This document shows, in pieces, positions 1 to 8,866 of a stretch of DNA of 64,000 bases. Every line of letters starts with the position of its first letter. Position 1 is the first letter of the stretch. Location of the stretch: assembly GCA_965203215.1 (NCBI GenBank), contig CBDBBY010000001.1, positions 248,001-312,000 of the forward strand. Reading direction: 5' to 3'. This DNA is from CBDBBY01 sp965203215. Lineage in GTDB: Bacteria; Pseudomonadota; Alphaproteobacteria; Rhodobacterales; Rhodobacteraceae. Position numbers and translations under genes: made by a program. Under the pieces are notes generated by a model, which ran no database searches, had not been told where the DNA came from, and saw only the letters and a program-made list of their open reading frames with translations.

Positions 1-195
1 TCGGACCACCCAGCACTCGGCCGAACGCTCCAAACGGGAAGTGATGCGGGGAAATTCAAAAACGATATAATCTGGCGCGAGGAACTCGACGCGCCGACCA
101 GCGCGGCCCCCGCCGGCGTTTCATTTCCTGACTTGAAGTTCGCCGAGCATCGAGTCTAGTTCGCAGATTCACTTTCGGCACCGGAATCAGATTCG

Positions 196-1566
196 ATGTC
201 CATACCTCAGTCCGGCACGGGCTTGATCGAAAAGCCGGAACAGCTTGCGCAATATCTTTGCGACGGCTGCAAGCCGAAAAGCAGTTGGCTGATTGGAACC
301 GAACATGAGAAATTCGGCTTTCGGCACTCCGACCATCGGCCTCTTCCCTACGACGGCCGCTGCTCGATCAAAACCATTCTGGAAGGTCTTCGCGACAGGT
401 TCGGGTGGGAACCCGTCGAAGAGGCAGGAAGCATCGTCGGGCTGTCGAAAGGCGGAGCGAATGTGTCGCTTGAACCCGGCGGGCAACTTGAGCTTTCCGG
501 AGCGCCGCTGAAAACTCTCCATCAGACCTGCGACGAAGTGAACAACCACCTGCGTGAGGTGCGCGAAATAGCGGATGAAATCGGCGCGGGCTTCATCGGA
601 TTGGGCGTGGCTCCGGAGTGGAGGAGCGACGAGATGCCGACGATGCCCAAAGGTCGATACGCGCTCATGACCGAATACATGGAACGCGTGGGCACGATGG
701 GCCTCGACATGATGTATTCGACATGCACGATTCAGGTCAATCTCGACTTCGCGTCCGAAGAAGACATGGTCAAAAAGCTCCGGGTCGCGTTGGCGCTCCA
801 GCCCGTCGCCACTGCGTTCTTCGCGAATTCGCCGTTCTACGGCGGACGCGAATCTGACAACTTGAGCATGCGCGGACGGATCTGGAGGGATGTGGACCCC
901 GCCCGAACCGGAATGCTCCCATTCGTATTCGACGAAGGATTCGGATTCGAGGCTTGGGTCGAATACGCTTTGGATGTTCCGATGTATTTCGTCTACCGCG
1001 ACGGAAAATACGTGGACGCGCGCGGCCAGTCGTTCAGGGATTTCATGGCTGGGCGTTTGCCGTCCCTGCCGGGCGAGCTGCCTCGGGTATCGGATTGGGC
1101 CGATCACCTCACGACGATTTTCCCGGAAGCGCGGATCAAGCAGTTCATGGAGATGCGCGGCGCCGACGGCGGTCCTTGGCGCAAGCTCTGCGCTCTTCCG
1201 GCATTCTGGGTGGGGATTCTGTACGAGCAGAACTCGCTTGATGCCGCTTGGGACCTGGTGAAGGAATTCAGCGAGGAAGACCGGGAAGGGCTTCGCGTTG
1301 AGGCGGCGAAGCACGGCTTGAAGGGCCGGCATGACAATATTTCATTGTTGGAACTCGCAGCCAGATGCTTGGAAATTTCCGAAGATGGGCTCAGGAAGCG
1401 AAACTACGCGGGTTCCGACGGATTGGTGCCGGACGAGACGCATTTTCTCGACTCCCTGAAAGAAAGCCTGGAAGCGAAAGCATCCCCGGCAGAGGAGTTG
1501 CTCGAGAAATTCCGCAACGAGTGGAAAGGCGCTCTCGGACCAATTTATGACGAGTATTGCTACTGA
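196..1566 (+). CDS. gshA: Glutamate-cysteine ligase (plant/proteobacterial type)
   Basis: The 456-residue product matches the plant/alphaproteobacterial class of glutamate-cysteine ligase, which joins glutamate and cysteine with ATP in the first step of glutathione synthesis in the cytoplasm. Seen in the sequence: an N-terminal IGTEHEKFGF segment (about residues 34-43), the SLEPGGQLELSGAP substrate and metal site (about 91-104), and MYSTCTIQVNLDF (about 173-185), all typical of the family, and a full family length. The ATG at 196 gives the expected N-terminus. No gshB is present nearby. The gene is followed by about 250 bases without a gene and then by plsY on the other strand, so it looks monocistronic. 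Confidence 0.93.
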   Translation: MSIPQSGTGLIEKPEQLAQYLCDGCKPKSSWLIGTEHEKFGFRHSDHRPLPYDGRCSIKTILEGLRDRFGWEPVEEAGSIVGLSKGGANVSLEPGGQLELSGAPLKTLHQTCDEVNNHLREVREIADEIGAGFIGLGVAPEWRSDEMPTMPKGRYALMTEYMERVGTMGLDMMYSTCTIQVNLDFASEEDMVKKLRVALALQPVATAFFANSPFYGGRESDNLSMRGRIWRDVDPARTGMLPFVFDEGFGFEAWVEYALDVPMYFVYRDGKYVDARGQSFRDFMAGRLPSLPGELPRVSDWADHLTTIFPEARIKQFMEMRGADGGPWRKLCALPAFWVGILYEQNSLDAAWDLVKEFSEEDREGLRVEAAKHGLKGRHDNISLLELAARCLEISEDGLRKRNYAGSDGLVPDETHFLDSLKESLEAKASPAEELLEKFRNEWKGALGPIYDEYCY

Positions 1567-1574
1567 ACTCAGAT

Positions 1575-1593
1575 GCCGTTCAAGCGGAACGGC
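1575..1593 (+). terminator. Short hairpin after gshA
   Basis: GCCGTTC at 1575-1581 pairs with GAACGGC at 1587-1593 around a 5-base loop, nine bases after the gshA stop codon. There is no clear T-run after it, so a terminator role is only a guess. The rest of the stretch to 1812 shows no gene. Confidence 0.25.
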
Positions 1594-1812
1594 GAGCGCT
1601 CGGTCCGTCGATTGCGATTGATGGCTTTGGTTTCCTTAAGCGAACCGCCGCGTTTCCGGGAGAAGGGCGAAAATCGCTCCGATCGAATTGCGCGGAAGCG
1701 CTCAATGGCGTCCATTGATCGTCAAACAGGCTTGGCTATTGAAGGGCATCGGGCGAATGTTCGACGCAGCGCTGAATGAAAACCTTGAACTGAAAGCGGG
1801 CAAATTATTCGC

Positions 1813-2439
1813 CTAACGGCCAGACGACCCGCGGAAAGAGATTTTCGCTTCGTTTCCGTCAATCAGGCGACGAATGTTGCTTGAATGTCGAATCCAAACG
1901 CAGGCGGACATGAATGCCGTTGCTGCGAAGGCATCCGCCGAACCGAACATCCATAGCCAGAACGGCCCCGTCAATGCGGCGCTCAGCGATGCGACGGAGG
2001 AAAATCGCGTAAGAAACGCCAGGCAGAGCCATGTTGCGCACGCCGCTACGCCGGCAAGCAAAGACAATCCGAGCAATGCGCCAAGGAAGGTAGCCACTCC
2101 CTTGCCGCCCTTGAACCCGAGCCAAACAGGAAAGAGGTGCCCCAAAAAGGCTGAAACTCCGGCCACCTGCGCCGCGTCGCTTCCGAAATGCAACGACGCG
2201 ATCAATACCGGCGCCAGACCCTTGCACGAATCGAATATCAGCGTGGCGGCGGCGGCAGATTTGTTGCCGGTCCTAAGCACGTTTGTCGTGCCGATGTTCC
2301 CCGACCCAGTTTGCCTGATGTCGCCGAGTCCCAGGACTTTGGTGATCACCAACCCGAATGCAATCGATCCGACAAGGTAGGAAATCAGTGCCACAAGTGC
2401 CAAGTAGGTCGGCGGAGTTGTGAATTCGGGAAGAAACAA
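1813..2439 (-). CDS. plsY: Glycerol-3-phosphate acyltransferase PlsY
   Basis: The 208-residue, strongly hydrophobic product is the membrane acyltransferase that moves the acyl group of acyl-phosphate onto glycerol-3-phosphate, the first step of phospholipid synthesis. Family motifs are visible: YLVGSIAFG near residues 21-29, DIRQTGSGNIGTTNVLRTG (about 40-58), and the HLFPVWLGFKGGKGVAT glycine-rich loop (about 101-117). Several membrane helices can be seen. The start appears to be TTG at 2439 because a GAGGAGG ribosome-binding site lies just upstream on the minus strand and no ATG gives the family N-terminus. Confidence 0.93.
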   Translation of the reverse strand: MFLPEFTTPPTYLALVALISYLVGSIAFGLVITKVLGLGDIRQTGSGNIGTTNVLRTGNKSAAAATLIFDSCKGLAPVLIASLHFGSDAAQVAGVSAFLGHLFPVWLGFKGGKGVATFLGALLGLSLLAGVAACATWLCLAFLTRFSSVASLSAALTGPFWLWMFGSADAFAATAFMSACVWIRHSSNIRRLIDGNEAKISFRGSSGR

Positions 2440-2975
2440 GCCAACCTCCTCAGCGGTGTTTCAGGACGCATGCGTTTCCAGGCGAGGGCTATTCCAAGTG
2501 CCTTGCCATTGCAAATTCCAGATCGTTAGAGCCCCTGCGGTATAGCTTTCATTGCGGCCTTACATGACCTTGGAGGCGAGAGGTTTGGTCAGCGCCATGT
2601 GCAAGCAGTGGACGCAAAAATTCCCTTGCGCGGTTGGCCGCCATCTCCTTGTCTCGAACTCCCGCGTCGGCATATCCGGGCCGACGCAGATCGAAGCGAG
2701 GGATATGTGTTGCGCTAAGAACCTCTCGGCTGCGCGGCAATCGAGTTACGCTTCACAAGTCAGCATTCATCCGGCGGCCCTTGGTATTGGCCGGAACGCA
2801 TTCGGTTCACGACGATACGAGCGACAGACGATTGCCCCGAACCTCGCCAGATTCTTTGATGCGCGCGAATCTGTTGAATTGCTTGCAAATTGCGGCGAGA
2901 ATTTCCAAAGATGGTTGTTGCAATTCGTTTCGAACAAATCCGGTTCGAAGCCGGTTCAACCTGCGATGAGTTTCA
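2440..2975. other. Intergenic stretch without a supported gene
   Basis: About 540 bases between the divergent plsY and uracil-DNA glycosylase genes. Open frames exist on both strands but none resembles a known family or has coding-like composition. It probably holds the promoters of the two flanking genes. Confidence 0.5.
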
Positions 2976-3821
2976 ATGATCTCGACGGACGCCAAAAGAA
3001 TCCTTGAATGGTATTTGGACATGGGCGTGGACGAGACGATCGGCGATGCCCCTGTCGACAGATATCTTGTCAGTCCGGAGCCTCCGAAAGCTGCCGCGCC
3101 CGGATCCGATGCGCGGCAATCTGTAGCGGCCGAAGTTGATCCGTCCCTTGATAGGAATTTCGAAAGCCGACCGCCGCAAGCGTTTGATGGGCTGCAGACT
3201 GAGGTTTCAGAACAGCGTGCGGTCAGGTTAGCAGAAATTGCAGCGGCGAGTTCCGGCGATCTTGAATCGCTCCGCAAAGCCACAAATGATTTCGAGCATT
3301 GCGCATTGAAGGGCGAAGCGACCCAGCTTGTATTTTCCGACGGCAATCCTGAAGCGAAGGTTATGATTGTCGGCGAAGCGCCGGGCGCGGACGAGGACCG
3401 AATCGGCAAGCCGTTCGTCGGAAGGGCAGGGAAATTGCTTGATCGAATGTTCGAGGCGATTGGAATGTCGCGCACTGCGCAAGAGCCCGACCGAGCGCTT
3501 TACATTGCGAACGCAGTGCCGTGGCGACCGCGCGGAAACCGGAATCCGACTCCCGAAGAACTGCGGGTCATGTTTCCGTTCACCGCGAAGCACATCGAAC
3601 TGGCCAAGCCCGAAATCCTTGTCCTCATGGGGAACGTTCCCTGCCGCGCGCTGATCGGGAAAGACAAGATCACCAGGCTGCGCGGCAACTGGCAGGACTT
3701 CCGGGGGATTCCGGTCATGCCGATGTTCCATCCTGCGTATCTGCTCAGGAATGCGCAATCAAAAATGTATTCCTGGTGGGATCTGATTGAGATCAGGAAA
3801 CGGCTGAAGAGCATGCAATGA
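2976..3821 (+). CDS. Uracil-DNA glycosylase, family 4 type
   Basis: The 281-residue product resembles the iron-sulfur uracil-DNA glycosylases (family 4) that remove uracil from DNA in base-excision repair. The catalytic-domain motif GEAPGADEDRIGKPFVGRAG sits at about residues 132-151, followed by NAVPWRPRGNRNPT and the late MFHPAYLLRN motif that contains the conserved histidine. A cysteine at the start of the domain (EHCALKG) and one at VPCRALIG may belong to the cluster; I could not count all four cluster ligands with certainty. The first 100 residues are a variable extension beginning with the ILEWYLDMGVDE signature common in alphaproteobacterial members. It overlaps moaB by four bases (ATGA), so the two are probably co-transcribed. 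Confidence 0.87.
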   Translation: MISTDAKRILEWYLDMGVDETIGDAPVDRYLVSPEPPKAAAPGSDARQSVAAEVDPSLDRNFESRPPQAFDGLQTEVSEQRAVRLAEIAAASSGDLESLRKATNDFEHCALKGEATQLVFSDGNPEAKVMIVGEAPGADEDRIGKPFVGRAGKLLDRMFEAIGMSRTAQEPDRALYIANAVPWRPRGNRNPTPEELRVMFPFTAKHIELAKPEILVLMGNVPCRALIGKDKITRLRGNWQDFRGIPVMPMFHPAYLLRNAQSKMYSWWDLIEIRKRLKSMQ

Positions 3822-4354
3822 CACTTGACCTCTCGCGGGATTTCTTGCCGGTGCGGATTGCATTGCTGACCGTATCCGACACCCGGACGCTCGGGACGGA
3901 CCGGTCTGGCGACATTCTTGAGGCCCGGGTCAAGAAGGACGGCCATGCGCTGTCTTGCAGACGGATGGTAAAGGATGACCGCGCAAAAATTTCAGAGCAG
4001 CTGCTGAAATTTTCCGCGGACCCTGAAGTTGACGCGGTCATCTCTACGGGTGGTACCGGCTTGACTGGCCGGGACGTCACGGTGGAGGCTCATCGCGACG
4101 TCTACGAAAAAGAAATCGACGCGTTTTCCGCCATGTTCACGTTGGTTTCGATGAAGTCCATCGGGACTTCGGCCGTTCAGTCGAGAGCTTGCGCGGGCGT
4201 TTCGAACGGAACCTATCTGTTCGCTTTGCCGGGATCGCCCGGCGCGTGCAAGGATGCGTGGGATGAAATTCTATCCAAGCAGTTCGACTACAGGCACCGA
4301 CCATGCAACTTTGTCGAAATCATGCCGCGTCTCGACGAGCACCTGAAACGATAG
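3818..4354 (+). CDS. moaB: Molybdenum cofactor biosynthesis protein MoaB
   Basis: The 178-residue product belongs to the MoaB/Mog family that adenylylates molybdopterin during molybdenum cofactor synthesis. The family signature VISTGGTGLTGRDVT (about residues 74-88) and the ALPGSPGACKDAWDEI segment near the C-terminus are present, as is the N-terminal LLTVSDTRTLGTDRSGD motif. The start codon overlaps the stop of the uracil-DNA glycosylase gene as ATGA, which points to translational coupling. No other cofactor genes are in the window. Confidence 0.92.
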   Translation: MTLDLSRDFLPVRIALLTVSDTRTLGTDRSGDILEARVKKDGHALSCRRMVKDDRAKISEQLLKFSADPEVDAVISTGGTGLTGRDVTVEAHRDVYEKEIDAFSAMFTLVSMKSIGTSAVQSRACAGVSNGTYLFALPGSPGACKDAWDEILSKQFDYRHRPCNFVEIMPRLDEHLKR

Positions 4355-5081
4355 GAAGTAGTGCCGGAACTCACGAAAATGCTAATGCGCATCAAAATTT
4401 GGTTGCAACCTTGCCCGTCTTCGCACGGCAGTTTGAGCGTTCCTTGGTTGACTTCGTCGTCGGTTCGATAGCGGCTTTTTTTTGGAGCACTGGCTTGAAC
4501 CTGAGCTACGAACTGTTTGAGAGGCGTGCCCGGGGGCTCATCGCAGCCCGCCAAAGAGGGCGCCATATGACTGGAACCGTCAACCAGCGCAGATAAGAGC
4601 AAAATCTCGGTGCAGACTGCTCCGATGCAGTTCATGAAGATTAAATCGCACGCCAGCAAGCCGCGCGACCATCCCACGAGCGCACAGTCCATTGAAGCCA
4701 ACGGCCGCAAATCAGCGACCCTTCCGAAGGTCGAGTGCCAGAAACCCATGATGATCGAATCGTTTGAACTATCGGCGACCTGAGCGGGAGCAACCGCGAC
4801 TATCCTCAATATCTAGTGCGCAATTGCTCGACTGAGCTGTATCTTTGGCAAGCTGTCCCAGCCTTGATCGACCGGGTCCAGTCTCCACCGGCCCCAAAGC
4901 TGTTTCAACTGCACTCCGTACCAACCAGGACATGAAATCGATGGCTGGAGAAGGCATTCACGCATAGCAAAATTCAAAAAAGCAACAATTTCAGATATTT
5001 TTGAATTCTTCACAAAAACCTATACAATTGCCGTAAAAATTTGCTACACTGCTATGTGCGCACTGCACGGGCAAACAGCAA
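4355..5081. other. Gene-free transition before the AT-rich insert
   Basis: About 730 bases. The sequence drops from GC-rich to AT-rich around 4960. A 173-residue minus-strand frame (4288-4809) overlaps the moaB end and matches nothing I recognise; other short frames look like decayed coding sequence. The AT-rich last 100 bases presumably hold the promoter of the ATPase gene, but no well-spaced -35/-10 pair stands out. Confidence 0.4.
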
Positions 5082-6521
5082 ATGGAATCTACTATGGGAG
5101 AAGTTAACGAGTTGATATTGCAGAATTATCGTTGTTTCCACAATGAACAACGAGGCAGGCTGCGCCCGATTACCTTACTTGTTGGCGAGAACAGCACAGG
5201 AAAATCGTCATTCATGGCGAGTTATATGGCTATAGATCAGTGTTTTAGGGAACAAAGATTAAATGACGAGCCAGACTTCAATCTTGACCCATTTGAACTA
5301 GGGTCATTTAAAGACATTGCCTATACGACTGACAAAAAGCGTAATGATGCAAATGAATTCAAAATTGGAATGAGCTACAATAGAGATTTATTTTCTAAAG
5401 GCGAACACTTGGAACTGAGCATTTGCTTCAAGCAAAAAAATAGACTTCCGCACGTTTGCACCTTATCATATCGTTTTAGCAAAAATGACTTCGTTGAATT
5501 TGAGCGAATTCAAACCGGTACCGAAATGAGAACTCCCAAGTTTTCAATGATGTTTGATATGCCGCTAACTCACGTAGATCATCTTGTAAAATTAATTATA
5601 AACAGAATTACAAGTATGGATCAAAATCAAGCGGAAAGTTACGGATCTATAATTGCTCAAGATCTATTTTGGAGCCACATCACAAATTCCTCCAGAGAAA
5701 ATGCTAAAGAAAATACTAGCCTCATAATTACCTATTTAATGGAACTAATAAAGAAATACTCGAATCACAGAATCAGCGAAAAAGCGCATGATCTTCAGCG
5801 TTTTGAACTGATGATGCCAAACATACGCGAGGCAATCGCGATGGCGCCGATCCGGTCAAAGCCTAAAAGAAGCTATGACCCAATTCGTGAACTCCCTAAT
5901 CCGGAGGGCGACCACATGCCAATGCTAATTATGCGTTTGAGCAGATCGTATAAAAAGTACTGGAATAGATTTCGTAAGAGTTTGATTGAATTTGGAAAAG
6001 CATCTGAATTGTTTTCGGATATAAGAGTAGTAGGTGATGAAAGTGGCAGCATCAGCTCATTCGAAGTTCAAGTAAAAGTGCGATCAGGGATGTTCATCAA
6101 TATTATGGATGTCGGTTACGGCGTAAGTCAGAGTCTTCCAGTAATCATCAATATTCTATATCACTGCCTTAATGGCTCATCTGGTAGTTCATTGTTTCTC
6201 CTGCAACAGCCGGAAGTTCATATGCATCCGCGGGGACAAGCCGAACTTTCGGACTTTATTTGCAACGCATTTAAAGTTAGCGGGAACCGGTTTTTGATCG
6301 AAACACACAGTGACTTTATCGTAGACCGTATGAGATTGCTCGTTAGAGAGGGTGTCGTTAGTGAATCTGACGTTTCAATAATTTATTTTGAACCCAGTGA
6401 CTCATCGGTAAAGCTGCATAATATAGATTTGGACGAATATGGTAATCTATTAAACTGCCCGATCTCATATCGTGGTTTTTTTTCAAAGGAGGCAAATAGA
6501 TTGGTAGGAATTGAGGAGTGA
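5082..6521 (+). CDS. ABC/OLD-type ATPase (DUF3696-like), candidate defence sensor
   Basis: A 479-residue ATPase of the large AAA_15/AAA_21 group that includes OLD-like and DUF3696 proteins. Seen: N-terminal LILQNYRCF, Walker A GENSTGKSS at residues 35-43, a DVGYGVSQSLPVIINIL signature-like segment, the Walker B variant LFLLQQPEVHMHPRGQAEL, and the FLIETHSDFIVDRMR D-loop region. These are the marks of SMC-like ATP-binding heads with a split nucleotide-binding domain. The reading frame is AT-rich, unlike both neighbours. A PIN-domain gene begins eight bases after its stop, so the two form an operon. Such ATPases often act as sensors or gates in phage-defence modules where the second gene is a nuclease; that role here is inference. 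The start could also be the ATG at 5094. Confidence 0.8.
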   Translation: MESTMGEVNELILQNYRCFHNEQRGRLRPITLLVGENSTGKSSFMASYMAIDQCFREQRLNDEPDFNLDPFELGSFKDIAYTTDKKRNDANEFKIGMSYNRDLFSKGEHLELSICFKQKNRLPHVCTLSYRFSKNDFVEFERIQTGTEMRTPKFSMMFDMPLTHVDHLVKLIINRITSMDQNQAESYGSIIAQDLFWSHITNSSRENAKENTSLIITYLMELIKKYSNHRISEKAHDLQRFELMMPNIREAIAMAPIRSKPKRSYDPIRELPNPEGDHMPMLIMRLSRSYKKYWNRFRKSLIEFGKASELFSDIRVVGDESGSISSFEVQVKVRSGMFINIMDVGYGVSQSLPVIINILYHCLNGSSGSSLFLLQQPEVHMHPRGQAELSDFICNAFKVSGNRFLIETHSDFIVDRMRLLVREGVVSESDVSIIYFEPSDSSVKLHNIDLDEYGNLLNCPISYRGFFSKEANRLVGIEE

Positions 6522-6528
6522 ATAGGTT

Positions 6529-6990
6529 ATGTGCATAATTGTTGATACTAATCGATTAAGCGTTTTTTTACGGAAGCCTAACAATGAAGACGTTGTTCCA
6601 ATTCGCGATTGGTTAAATAAAGGTTGGGGGAAAGTAATATATTCGACCGGCGGGAAATTTGAAAAGGATATAAATGAATTCGCAATAAGTGCATTAAACG
6701 AGTTAGCAAGAGGCGGTAAAGCTCGGCTGATACCTCAACAGCAGTTAAAATCAAATATAAGCCGATTAGAAAAGGATTCGAATCATACGTCAAATGACGT
6801 CCACGTGCTGGCTTTAGCTATAGTTTCAGGTGCAAGATTGCTTTATACGGAAGATCGAGCGCTTAAGGACGATTTTAAGAAAGGTAAATGGCGGAATGGC
6901 AGACTTATAATTGGAAGTCCTCGTGGCAAAATATATTCAAGCAAAGATAATTCAGATCTTTTGACCGCGGATGTATGCAAAAGTAGATGA
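6529..6990 (+). CDS. PIN-domain protein paired with the ATPase
   Basis: A 153-residue protein with a PIN-like ribonuclease pattern: IIVDTNRL at the N-terminus (Asp6), SNDVHVLALA (Asp90), and LLYTEDRAL (Glu108, Asp109), which together give the acidic residues expected to hold the metal. A GGAG ribosome-binding site precedes the ATG at 6529. It lies eight bases after the ATPase gene, shares its low GC content, and is followed by unrelated core genes on the other strand. The pair looks like a self-contained imported unit in which the ATPase controls a toxic nuclease. No typical small antitoxin gene is present. Function is inferred from fold pattern and context only. Confidence 0.72.
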   Translation: MCIIVDTNRLSVFLRKPNNEDVVPIRDWLNKGWGKVIYSTGGKFEKDINEFAISALNELARGGKARLIPQQQLKSNISRLEKDSNHTSNDVHVLALAIVSGARLLYTEDRALKDDFKKGKWRNGRLIIGSPRGKIYSSKDNSDLLTADVCKSR

Positions 6991-7252
6991 ATAAAACCAT
7001 TATATGAATTGAGCGCATTCATCGGAATTTTGTATATTGCGTCCGGATTTTAGCAGGGCATTTTTTTTGATTCTTGAATTAGTTTGGGTCGACCGGAGTC
7101 CGGCTCTTCCGCGGAGCTTCTGATGCGTTTTCGAAGGATCTACCGCGATCTAGCGACGGTTCGGAAGATCGTTTCGCCTTTCGCTTGTCCTGCGGTTGCT
7201 CCCGGCCGTTACTGCAAACCTTTTGATCGACTCCACTAGTGCGAACAAGACA

Positions 7253-8086
7253 TTAGGACCCAGCGCATCCGCGGAATTCTATCGCCTTTCCGTCGAAAAT
7301 CGCGGTTGACCGGATTGCCGACCTTTCGACCAATACAGCGCCTTCGCCGCGGTAGTGCATGACCGAGGTTGCGACGAGATTCTCGGCTTGGCGATGCACC
7401 TCCGCCTCCTCGAATTGGAATCGATCATCCAAGTATTCGAGAACGAAGTGGGGCTCTCGTAGATCTGTAGGCGGCAATGTGTATTCGAGCGTGACCTTGT
7501 GGCCGTATTCCGACGCAGCGAACCGGCAGCGCGGAACTTCATCAGGGTCGCCGACGCGAAAGGTTGCGTGCAGATCGTTCAGCTCTTCGACGAGCCGCGG
7601 GTCGGGAATCACGTCGCGCGCCGGAAGCTTCGCCGACAATGTCGCATTCGTCGCGATGCAGATTTCGTTGCATACGCCGAACTCGAAATTCAGGTGTGCG
7701 GAAATATCCTCATTCGGACTTTCCGGCCGGAGGTATACCGGGAGAACGACCTCCTCTTCATACCCGAGAAAACTGGAGTCCCCGTCAGCGAATATTCGGG
7801 GAGCGGGCCAAAGGGTCTCCGCTGATTCCAAATTGCGGCTTTCGCTCCAGTCAAATCTCGGGGGCAGTCCCAAGATGCCGGGTGCGCGCCAGTAGGTCTT
7901 CCAATTGCTTTGAAGCTGAAGATGAATTCCGATCACGTGGAATTCACCCGTCTCGTCGGTGTCCCGCCAGCCGGGAATCAGTTCGACAGACTTGATCGGC
8001 TGCCGGAACTGGTCGTCCGCTGCTGCCGATGCGCTGCCGAGCATCGCAAGCATCGCAACAACTTGGCATCGAAATTTGAATTGCAT
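7253..8086 (-). CDS. Periplasmic DsbD-domain (thiol-disulfide) protein
   Basis: The 277-residue product starts with a short signal peptide (residues about 1-22, ending ASAAA) and then matches the alpha domain found at the N-terminus of DsbD and ScsB. The FGVCNEICIA motif supplies the cysteine pair that exchanges disulfides, and the long beta-rich N-terminal part (WKTYWRAPG, LWPAPRIF) is typical of stand-alone alphaproteobacterial members. The membrane and thioredoxin domains of full DsbD are missing, so it would depend on a separate electron donor such as a CcdA-like protein not seen here. It is divergent from the yqgE-like gene, with about 100 bases between. Confidence 0.82.
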   Translation of the reverse strand: MQFKFRCQVVAMLAMLGSASAAADDQFRQPIKSVELIPGWRDTDETGEFHVIGIHLQLQSNWKTYWRAPGILGLPPRFDWSESRNLESAETLWPAPRIFADGDSSFLGYEEEVVLPVYLRPESPNEDISAHLNFEFGVCNEICIATNATLSAKLPARDVIPDPRLVEELNDLHATFRVGDPDEVPRCRFAASEYGHKVTLEYTLPPTDLREPHFVLEYLDDRFQFEEAEVHRQAENLVATSVMHYRGEGAVLVERSAIRSTAIFDGKAIEFRGCAGS

Positions 8087-8185
8087 GGGAGAGAGTCTAC
8101 AGAACCAGGCCGAAAAAGTGAATAATTCTCGCGTTCAATTGAAGATAATATGAAAAACAGGTTGTGAGCACTTGCCTACAACTCA

Positions 8186-8779
8186 ATGCAGACTTACCAA
8201 TCAAGCATGAACGAAAATCCTGACAAGAAATATTTTGCGGGCAAGATTCTCATCGCTATGCCTGACATGACAGATCCCCGATTTTCGAAGTGCGTCATCC
8301 TGATGATCTTCCACTCCGACGCCGGCGCGATGGGCATCGTCGTCAACAAACCGGCTGGTCACATCGAGATCAGTGAATTCGTCAATGAAGGAGAGCGCAA
8401 AGAAACGCAGCTTGAAACCATTCCGATCCACTTCGGCGGACCCATGGACCACAGCAGAGCCTTCATCATCCATTCGGTCGATTGCCGACAGTATTCGTCT
8501 ACGCGGCAGGTGAGTGACCATTTCGGCATTACGATGACGCCGGATATTCTGGAGGAGCTTTCGAACGGGGAGGGTCCCGCTTCAAGCTTGTTCGCGTTCG
8601 GCTATGCAGGTTGGGCGCCTGGCCAGCTCGAAAACGAATTGCAGCATAATGTATGGCTGGTCTGCGACGGCGATCCTGATCTTGTATTCAATGTGAAGCC
8701 CAACGAACGCTGGGATGCGGCGATCAAATCGCTAGGATTCAGCCCGGCCCATCTTTCCGCAGGCGGCGGCTCCGCCTGA
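8186..8779 (+). CDS. YqgE/AlgH family protein (UPF0301)
   Basis: A 197-residue protein of the YqgE/AlgH family. Motifs: KILIAMPDMTDPRFSKCVI near the N-terminus, GAMGIVVNKP, IHFGGPMDHSRAFIIH, and FGYAGWAPGQLENEL, which are the conserved blocks of the family. The biochemical role is not settled; AlgH has been linked to alginate regulation in Pseudomonas. The start could equally be the ATG at 8207, which would give the usual short N-terminus; neither start has a convincing ribosome-binding site. Confidence 0.88.
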   Translation: MQTYQSSMNENPDKKYFAGKILIAMPDMTDPRFSKCVILMIFHSDAGAMGIVVNKPAGHIEISEFVNEGERKETQLETIPIHFGGPMDHSRAFIIHSVDCRQYSSTRQVSDHFGITMTPDILEELSNGEGPASSLFAFGYAGWAPGQLENELQHNVWLVCDGDPDLVFNVKPNERWDAAIKSLGFSPAHLSAGGGSA

Positions 8780-8866
8780 CTTCGGTGCGCCGATTTCCGA
8801 ATTGCATTCAAATCCTTGCCTGTTGAATCCAGTCCGGGCGGGCAAACAATCCCTGCATTCCCGCTG

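Noticed and set aside
187..1332. Minus-strand open frame of 381 codons opposite gshA
   Set aside because: The plus-strand gene is a clear full-length ligase; the antisense translation is His/Arg/Phe-rich without motifs.
4288..4809. Minus-strand frame of 173 codons with hydrophobic parts downstream of moaB
   Set aside because: It overlaps the end of moaB, has no recognisable family and no clear start signal; it may be a decayed gene but nothing supports a call.
5028..5050. Promoter TTGCCG / TACACT ahead of the ATPase gene
   Set aside because: The two boxes are only 11 bases apart, too close for a sigma-70 promoter; no better pair was seen.
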